Assembly (NCBI GenBank): GCA_003500955.1
Contig: DNQP01000257.1
Span: 2,931 to 13,844 of the forward strand
DNA from: Curvibacter sp.
Lineage (GTDB): Bacteria; Pseudomonadota; Gammaproteobacteria; Burkholderiales; Burkholderiaceae_C
Direction: 5' to 3'
DNA length: 10,914 nucleotides
Positions 6,612 through 10,914 of the stretch are shown piece after piece. A program made the position numbers and the translations under genes. Positions within the stretch are counted from its first letter, which is position 1. The number at the start of each line of letters is the position of its first letter. A model generated the notes under the pieces. The model worked only from the letters and a program-made list of their open reading frames with translations. It was not told the origin of the DNA and did not search any database.

Positions 6612-6780
6612 GGGTTCAACCCTGCTGGGGTGGGGGTCTGGACCCCTCGAGCACCCGGCCTTTCCCAAACAAGGATGGCTCGAAATCCGTCTTGCGCGGA
6701 TTTCTCGGGGCTGCGCCCCCGCGCTGCGCGCGTCCAAGAACAGTCCCCCGGGCTGTTCTTGAGCGAACCGGCGTGGGTTC
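6612..6780. repeat. Gene-free tract of consecutive short inverted repeats
   Basis: No gene is visible here. The tract holds a chain of hairpin-forming repeats: GGGTT/AACCC at 6612-6622; GGGGTC/GACCCC at 6633-6646; GAAATCCG/CGGATTTC at 6682-6704; CGGGG/CCCCG at 6706-6721; CAAGAACAG/CTGTTCTTG at 6735-6761; GAACC/GGTTC at 6765-6780. The 9-base pair at 6735-6761 and the 8-base pair at 6682-6704 are the strongest. The short GC-rich ones could be chance in such DNA, but the run as a whole looks organised. Its role is unknown. Confidence 0.6.
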
Positions 6781-6791
6781 TCACCCACCCT

Positions 6792-6839
6792 CTCCGCCAA
6801 AAACAAAGCCCCGCGATGCGGGGCTTGTCTTTGGCGGAG
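6792..6839 (-). terminator. Long terminator-like stem, orphan
   Basis: A near-perfect stem of about 22 bp. The inner part is GCCCCGC / GCGGGGC around a 3-nt loop (6815-6817), and the outer part is CTCCGCCAAA paired with TTTGGCGGAG. On the minus strand the inner hairpin is followed by CTTTGTTTTTGG, a fair U-tract; on the plus strand the tail is poorer (CTTGTCTTTGG). No intact gene ends just upstream on either strand. The only candidate is the tRNA remnant at 6889-6912, which reads toward it on the minus strand. Confidence 0.65.
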
Positions 6840-6888
6840 CAGCAATGATAGCCCCACTAACCTGCTCAGGTCCAGATGCATCGTTTTT

Positions 6889-6912
6889 TGGTGGGGCCAG
6901 GGATTCGAACTG
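6889..6912 (-). pseudogene. tRNA 3'-end remnant (T-loop to CCA)
   Basis: Read on the minus strand, the segment contains the T-loop GTTCGAATCC followed by an acceptor-like TGGCCCC and ACCA, as at the end of a tRNA gene. The T-stem does not pair properly, and no D-arm, anticodon arm or matching 5' acceptor strand can be found upstream. It is therefore not an intact tRNA. It could be the att-site scar left by an integration, or a remnant of a deleted tRNA gene. The amino-acid identity cannot be assigned. Confidence 0.55.
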
Positions 6913-6927
6913 ACCTCTCCCGCAGAG

Positions 6928-6951
6928 GACGGCTTTCGACCCAAAGCGGTC
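6928..6951. repeat. Imperfect inverted repeat around CGACCC
   Basis: GAC-G-GCTTT at 6928-6936 and AAAGC-G-GTC at 6943-6951 are complementary except for one position, around a 6-nt centre. A smaller CCTCT/AGAGG pair precedes it at 6914-6928. No gene is associated with it. Confidence 0.5.
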
Positions 6952-7024
6952 GGCCAATAAGCGCAGGCAATGTCGGCGCAGCCACCACATTTCAGAACCA
7001 GCATGCGAATGTAGGTGTATGAGC

Positions 7025-7030
7025 TAAACT
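7025..7030 (+). promoter_or_regulatory. Possible -10 element for the bio operon leader
   Basis: TAAACT lies just before the cobalamin aptamer, where a -10 would be expected if transcription begins near 7036. No good -35 is seen 16-18 nt upstream, so this is weak. Confidence 0.3.
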
Positions 7031-7035
7031 AAAAA

Positions 7036-7232
7036 GGTTGGTGCTCGCGGTGTATTTCACACATCGCAGTTAAACGGGAAGCAGGGAAGCTAACCCTTTC
7101 AGGGAAAACTCAACCTGCGCTGTCCTCGCAACGGTAAGTGGACGAGACTCACCTCTCACTCCTGTCACTAGCCACTGAGCATATTGCTCGGGAAGGCGAC
7201 AGCAGCTTCCACCAGCCCGGATACCGGCCAAC
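7036..7232 (+). ncRNA. Cobalamin (B12) riboswitch in the leader of the biotin operon
   Basis: The conserved blocks of the cobalamin aptamer occur in the right order and spacing. They are closing stem GTTGG at 7037-7041 with CCAAC at 7228-7232; AAACGGGAAGC at 7072-7082; CGCTGTCCTCGCAACGGTAA at 7118-7137; TAGCCACTG at 7169-7177; GGGAAGGCG at 7190-7198; and the B12 box CCAGCCCGGATACCGGCC at 7212-7229. The aptamer appears intact. It ends only about 50 nt before the first bioA start, with no other gene between, so it should control bioA-bioF-bioD-bioB. These switches normally shut genes off when adenosyl- or methylcobalamin is plentiful. Its usual targets are B12 transport and synthesis genes or B12-independent isozymes, so a biotin operon is unexpected. 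Confidence 0.95.
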
Positions 7233-7236
7233 AAGG

Positions 7237-7290
7237 TGGCGCATCGCCAGGTGACGCTGTTTTGCCCATTCACTGTCGAGGATGCCAGTG
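7237..7290 (+). promoter_or_regulatory. Candidate expression platform of the cobalamin riboswitch
   Basis: Two small hairpins follow the aptamer: TGGCG/CGCCA at 7237-7249 and CACTG/CAGTG at 7271-7290. The loop of the second contains GAGG and the ATG at 7282, so folding could hide the start. No terminator with a T-tract is seen, which favours translational control. Confidence 0.5.
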
Positions 7291-8634
7291 AGGGAGCGTT
7301 CAGATTCATACCTGATGAAATTTCACTCTGCTCAGCAAGGTGAGCTTGCCATTCGGAGCCTTAACGTGGTGTGGCACCCTTGCACGCAAATGGCTCGCGC
7401 ACAGAAGACGCCGCCTCTGCCAATCGCACGAGGCGAAGGCCCTTGGTTGTTTGACACGCAAGGAAGACGCTACTTCGATGCCAACAGCTCCTGGTGGGTC
7501 AACCTGTTCGGCCATGCGCATCCTGACGTCAATGCAGCCATCAAAGCCCAGCTCGATACGCTGCCGCATGTCATGCTGGCCGGTTGCACGCACGAACCTG
7601 CCGTTCGGCTGGCCGAACGGCTAAGCGTCCGAACGGGTGGCTCGCTGGGTCATGTGTTCTTTGCCTCGGATGGTGCGAGTGCCGTTGAAATCGCGTTGAA
7701 GCAAAGTTTTCACAGCTGGCGCAATCAGGGGCAAACGCTCCGGCGCGAGTTTGTCTGTCTCAAAAATGGCTACCACGGTGAAACCATCGGTGCGCTCGCC
7801 GTGACCGACGTGGCCATCTTCCGTGACGCCTACGATCCACTGTTGATGCATGCACACATCGTTGAATCGCCGGACAGCCGACTCAACAACGAGGATGCCG
7901 CGTTTTCTGCCTTGCGCAGCTTGCTCGATGAGCGGGGCGAGCACATTGCTGCAGTGATCGTGGAGCCGCTAGTCCAGGGGGCGGCCGGCATGGTCATGCA
8001 CTCCCCCGAATACTTGCGCAAAGTGCGCGCGCTCACCCGCCAGCACGGTGTTCACTTGATTGCCGATGAGATTGCGGTGGGCTGCGGGCGCACAGGAACC
8101 TTTTTTGCCTGGGAACAGGTTGACACAGCGCAGTGGCCTGATTTCGTCACCCTTTCCAAAGGGATCACCGGTGGAACATTGCCCTTGTCACTGGTGCTGA
8201 CCACAGAGGCTGTCTACCGCGCATTCTGGAGCGATGACGTATCCCGTGGGTTCCTGCACTCTCACTCCTACACGGGCAACGCTCTGGCCTGTGCCGCAGC
8301 CAATGCGGTGCTGGATCGATTCGATGCTGGACAGATACAGGCCAATCGAGTCCAGGCCTCGGCCTTGAGCGAAGCATTTGCAGTTTTGTCAGAGCACCCT
8401 CGTGTCAAGAACTTCCGCCAGCGGGGAATGATTCTCGCTTTCGACGTCACAGATGCCGGCGACCGATTCAGCGAACGTTTTCACTTGGCTGCACGGCGTC
8501 ATGAGTTGTTGATCCGGCCGATAGGCAGCACGGTCTACCTGATGCCCCCCTATGTAATCGACCAGGCAGCAGCGGATTTTCTGGCCCATGCCGTGGGCGT
8601 CACCTTGAACGAGGTTCTGCACCATGCTGCATGA
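7282..8634 (+). CDS. bioA: Adenosylmethionine-8-amino-7-oxononanoate aminotransferase
   Basis: A 450-residue class-III PLP aminotransferase that converts 7-keto-8-aminopelargonate (KAPA) to 7,8-diaminopelargonate, using S-adenosylmethionine as amino donor. Motifs are WHPCTQM at 31-37, SSWWVNLFGHAHP at 69-81, KNGYHGETIG at 161-170, DEIAVGCGRTG at 262-272 with the PLP-binding Asp262, and VTLSKGITGG with the Schiff-base Lys293. The C-terminal LIRPIGSTVYLMPPY is typical of BioA. The start is unclear. ATG 7282 has GAGG directly abutting it, while ATG 7315 (439 residues) has GAGGGAG 18 nt away, too far for normal use. This is the first gene of bioAFDB, downstream of the cobalamin riboswitch. Its last 11 bases overlap bioF. 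GC content is lower than in dadA and the left-hand operon. Confidence 0.96.
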   Translation: MPVRERSDSYLMKFHSAQQGELAIRSLNVVWHPCTQMARAQKTPPLPIARGEGPWLFDTQGRRYFDANSSWWVNLFGHAHPDVNAAIKAQLDTLPHVMLAGCTHEPAVRLAERLSVRTGGSLGHVFFASDGASAVEIALKQSFHSWRNQGQTLRREFVCLKNGYHGETIGALAVTDVAIFRDAYDPLLMHAHIVESPDSRLNNEDAAFSALRSLLDERGEHIAAVIVEPLVQGAAGMVMHSPEYLRKVRALTRQHGVHLIADEIAVGCGRTGTFFAWEQVDTAQWPDFVTLSKGITGGTLPLSLVLTTEAVYRAFWSDDVSRGFLHSHSYTGNALACAAANAVLDRFDAGQIQANRVQASALSEAFAVLSEHPRVKNFRQRGMILAFDVTDAGDRFSERFHLAARRHELLIRPIGSTVYLMPPYVIDQAAADFLAHAVGVTLNEVLHHAA

Positions 8635-9847
8635 GCATCTGACCCAGAAACTCGACGCCATAGCCCAGCAGCACTTGACCCGGGTGTTGCGCACCGCAGA
8701 ATCGCCAACGTCACCTCATCAAATCGTCCGGAGTACAAACGGCGTCGGCCAGCAGAGGCTGATGTTCTGTTCAAACGACTATCTTGGGCTGGCATCCCAC
8801 CCGCGCATTGCCGAGGCTTTGGCGGAAGGCGCGCAAATTTGGGCTGGTGGCTCGGGCGCCTCACACCTGATCAGCGGCCACACGCTGGCGCACGAGCGCC
8901 TCGAAGACAGGCTGGCCAGCTGGTTTGCGCCTCACATTCCACAGGCGCGTGTGTTGAGCTTCAGCACCGGCTATATGGCCAATCTGGCGGTTACCTCGGC
9001 TTTGGGGGATTCCGAAGCCGAATTTTTCTCGGACGAACTCAACCACGCATCCCTGATCGACGGCATGCGCCTGGCCAAGGCACCCGTTCAGCGCTATGCC
9101 CACGCCAATGTGGCCGAGCTGCGCAAGCTTCTGGCGTCCAGCACGGCGAAAATCAAACTCATCGTCAGCGACACCATTTTCAGCATGGACGGGGACATGG
9201 GCCCCTTGCCGGAGTTGCTGCAATTGGCACAGGAGCACGATGCGTGGCTGGTCCTCGACGATGCGCACGGCTTTGGCGTGCTGGGGGAGCGTGGACGTGG
9301 TGCACTGGAGCACTTTGGCCTGTGCAGTGAGCGCATCATTCTGGTCGGCACCCTGGGCAAGGCGGCTGGCTTGTCAGGGGCTTTTGTCGCCGCCCACGAA
9401 CGTGTCATCGCCTATTTGATGCAGGCGGCTCGCACTTACATCTTCACCACGGCCTCCTTGCCTGCGGTCTGCCATGCCTTATTGGCCAGTCTCGATCTCA
9501 TTGAAGGAGATGTTGGCCAACAACGCCGCAGACACCTGTTGGCACTGCAGCACCAATTACGCAAGGGCTTGGGTGAATTGCTGGATCGCCATTCCCATTG
9601 GGGTTGGCAACTGACCCTTTCATCCACACCCGTGCAACCGCTGATCGTTGGCTCCAACGACGCCACCATGGTCCTGTCATCGGAGCTGGAGACGGCTGGC
9701 CTGCGTGTACCCGGCATCCGTCCGCCGACGGTTCCCGTGGGGCAGGCGCGATTGCGCATTACCTTGTGCGCCACACACACTGCAAGCGACATCGACCGCC
9801 TTTTGGATGCCGTAGAGGCAGCCGTGCAACGCATGGAGGGTGCATGA
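8624..9847 (+). CDS. bioF: 8-amino-7-oxononanoate synthase (KAPA synthase)
   Basis: A 407-residue alpha-oxoamine synthase that condenses a pimeloyl thioester with L-alanine to give KAPA, the first committed ring-forming precursor of biotin. Recognisable segments are SNDYLGLASHP at 50-60, GSGASHLISGHTLAHERLE at 76-94, DELNHASLIDG at 137-147, DTIFSMDGD at 183-191, DDAHGFGVLG at 212-221 and GTLGKAAGLSGAF with the PLP Lys246. The length is about 20 residues above E. coli BioF, with no obvious extra domain. The ATG lies inside bioA in another frame (11-base overlap), with GAGG 10 nt upstream. The gene ends in an ATGA overlap with bioD. No bioC or bioH for making the pimeloyl thioester is in the window. 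Confidence 0.96.
   Translation: MLHEHLTQKLDAIAQQHLTRVLRTAESPTSPHQIVRSTNGVGQQRLMFCSNDYLGLASHPRIAEALAEGAQIWAGGSGASHLISGHTLAHERLEDRLASWFAPHIPQARVLSFSTGYMANLAVTSALGDSEAEFFSDELNHASLIDGMRLAKAPVQRYAHANVAELRKLLASSTAKIKLIVSDTIFSMDGDMGPLPELLQLAQEHDAWLVLDDAHGFGVLGERGRGALEHFGLCSERIILVGTLGKAAGLSGAFVAAHERVIAYLMQAARTYIFTTASLPAVCHALLASLDLIEGDVGQQRRRHLLALQHQLRKGLGELLDRHSHWGWQLTLSSTPVQPLIVGSNDATMVLSSELETAGLRVPGIRPPTVPVGQARLRITLCATHTASDIDRLLDAVEAAVQRMEGA
9835..9840 (+). promoter_or_regulatory. Shine-Dalgarno site of bioD inside bioF
   Basis: GGAGGG lies 3 nt before the bioD ATG at 9844, within the last codons of bioF. It supports this start and re-initiation at the ATGA overlap. Confidence 0.75.
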
Positions 9848-10536
9848 AGGGATTTTTCGTCACAGGCACCGACACGGAAATCGGAAAGACCGCCATCACA
9901 GCAGGGCTGACCCATTTGGCGGGTAGCCTTGGAATGCGCAGCGCAGCCGTCAAACCCCTGGCGGCGGGCCAGGACATCGTGAATAACCGATGGGTCAACG
10001 AGGACGTACTGCGCCTGCGCGCCGCTGCCAATATTGAACTGACCGACGCCCAGGTTGGGCCTTTACAACTGCGCACACCTTGCGCGCCTCATATCGCAGC
10101 CGAACTCGAGGGCATCACCATTGAGCCAGAAGCGTTGCTCGCAACCGTGCAGCGGACGCTGAGACTTTGCGACATTGGGTTTGTGGAAGGCGTGGGTGGT
10201 TTTCGTGTGCCACTGACCGCTGGCTGGGACACCGCCGATATGGCAGCAGATCTCGATTTGCCAGTCATTCTCGTGGTGGGCATGCGCTTGGGATGCATCA
10301 ATCACGCACTGCTCACCGTTGAGGCCGTTCAAGCTCGCGGATTGCACCTGGCTGGCTGGGTTGCCAATGCAGTTGATCCCTCGATGGCCTATGTTGAAGA
10401 TAATCTGGCCGCTTTATCGGCCCGACTAAATGCTCCTTGCTGGGGTCAGGTGCCTCGTCTGCCAGACCCCAATCCCGCGGCTGTTGCCGCTCACTTGAGC
10501 CTGAGCGCTTTGCGCGTGGCACTGGAAAACGCATGA
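9844..10536 (+). CDS. bioD: Dethiobiotin synthetase
   Basis: A 230-residue ATP-dependent carboxylase that closes the ureido ring of dethiobiotin from diaminopelargonate and CO2. The P-loop is GTDTEIGKT at residues 8-16. Lys37 in VKPLAAG and Glu115 in EGVGGF match the positions of the E. coli active-site residues, and the following RVPL fits the family. The length is normal. The segment from 40 to 55 is somewhat divergent ([17 protein letters not shown]), but the Asn-Glu-Asp-containing core NEDVLRL is typical. The start is fixed by the ATGA overlap with bioF and the nearby GGAGGG, and the stop overlaps the bioB start in the same way. Confidence 0.95.
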   Translation: MKGFFVTGTDTEIGKTAITAGLTHLAGSLGMRSAAVKPLAAGQDIVNNRWVNEDVLRLRAAANIELTDAQVGPLQLRTPCAPHIAAELEGITIEPEALLATVQRTLRLCDIGFVEGVGGFRVPLTAGWDTADMAADLDLPVILVVGMRLGCINHALLTVEAVQARGLHLAGWVANAVDPSMAYVEDNLAALSARLNAPCWGQVPRLPDPNPAAVAAHLSLSALRVALENA

Positions 10537-10914
10537 ACCTCAATCAAATCAAGACACTGACACCGACTACTGACGCGGACCGCCGCAACACCAAACCGTG
10601 GACGGTGGATGAAGTGGCAGCACTGTTTGAGCTACCGTTCAATGACCTGATCTTCCGTGCGCAGCAGGTCCATCGGGACAATTTTGACCCCAATGCGATT
10701 CAGCTCTCCTCGCTGCTGTCCATCAAAACGGGCGGCTGCGAAGAGGACTGCAAATACTGCCCGCAATCAGCCCATTTCGATACGGGCCTCAAAGCCGAAA
10801 AACTGCTCCCGCTGGAAGAGGTCTTGGACGCGGCCCGTGCAGCCAAAGCCAGCGGTGCCACGCGCTTTTGCATGGGGGCGGCCTGGCGTTCACCCAAGGA
10901 GCGTCACATCGAGC
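10533..10914 (+). CDS. bioB: Biotin synthase, N-terminal part (cut by right edge)
   Basis: The first 127 residues of the radical-SAM enzyme that inserts sulfur into dethiobiotin. The CxxxCxxC cluster motif is Cys69, Cys73 and Cys76 ([16 protein letters not shown]), for the 4Fe-4S cluster. Cys113 in RFCMGAAW matches a ligand of the 2Fe-2S cluster that supplies the sulfur. Strongly conserved BioB segments [10 protein letters not shown] and SSLLSIKTG precede the motif. The N-terminus is about 15 residues longer than in E. coli. The ATG overlaps the bioD stop as ATGA, with a weak GGAA upstream. The frame stays open to the end of the window, so the rest is outside. Confidence 0.97.
   Translation, partial: MNLNQIKTLTPTTDADRRNTKPWTVDEVAALFELPFNDLIFRAQQVHRDNFDPNAIQLSSLLSIKTGGCEEDCKYCPQSAHFDTGLKAEKLLPLEEVLDAARAAKASGATRFCMGAAWRSPKERHIE

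Noticed and set aside
6612..6839. CRISPR array
   Set aside because: The repeats are inverted, each with a different sequence, with no recurring direct repeat or regular spacers and no cas genes nearby.
6781..6990. 69-residue minus-strand frame spanning the tRNA remnant and terminator stem
   Set aside because: It has no ribosome site and no recognisable motif, and it runs through the tRNA-like segment and a long inverted repeat.
6889..6990. A complete tRNA gene on the minus strand
   Set aside because: Only the 3' end is recognisable. The T-stem is mismatched, and no D-arm, anticodon arm or 5' acceptor strand is present.
6960..7315. BirA or BioR operator before bioA
   Set aside because: I looked for the TTGTAAACC-type and TTATAGATAA-type palindromes and saw none. 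The cobalamin riboswitch is the only recognisable control element.

Overview
The window is high-GC proteobacterial DNA. It most resembles a betaproteobacterium of the Comamonadaceae (Acidovorax, Hydrogenophaga or Rhodoferax type). The reasons are the strong G/C third-position bias, the gene families present, and a tandem glycine riboswitch and a cobalamin riboswitch of proteobacterial form. This is inference; no species can be named.

Region 1 (1-4042, minus strand) is a tightly overlapping five-gene operon, read right to left. It encodes a thermostable-hemolysin-family protein with an acyltransferase-like look, an AMP-forming acyl ligase, a heme-oxygenase-like diiron oxidase (HDO/TenA-like), a short-chain dehydrogenase, and an exported helical-repeat protein cut by the left edge. 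Every junction overlaps by 1-4 bases. The set reads as an uncharacterised pathway that activates, oxidises and reduces an acyl group; the product is unknown.

Region 2 (4043-5713) is a divergent promoter region, then a tandem glycine riboswitch and a dadA-like FAD-dependent D-amino-acid dehydrogenase on the plus strand. Region 3 (5724-6592, minus strand) holds a small cupin and an exported glutathione-peroxidase-like enzyme. The start of the latter lies inside a strong inverted repeat.

Region 4 (6593-7281) has no gene. It carries a run of hairpins, an orphan terminator-like stem and a tRNA 3'-end remnant, followed by a complete cobalamin riboswitch. Region 5 (7282-10914, plus strand) is the biotin operon bioA-bioF-bioD-bioB, all overlapping, with bioB cut by the right edge. 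Its GC content is visibly lower than the left half, which together with the tRNA remnant suggests later acquisition.

The two strongest leads are a B12 riboswitch placed directly before a biotin operon, and the five-gene hemolysin-family / acyl-ligase / diiron-oxidase / SDR operon.
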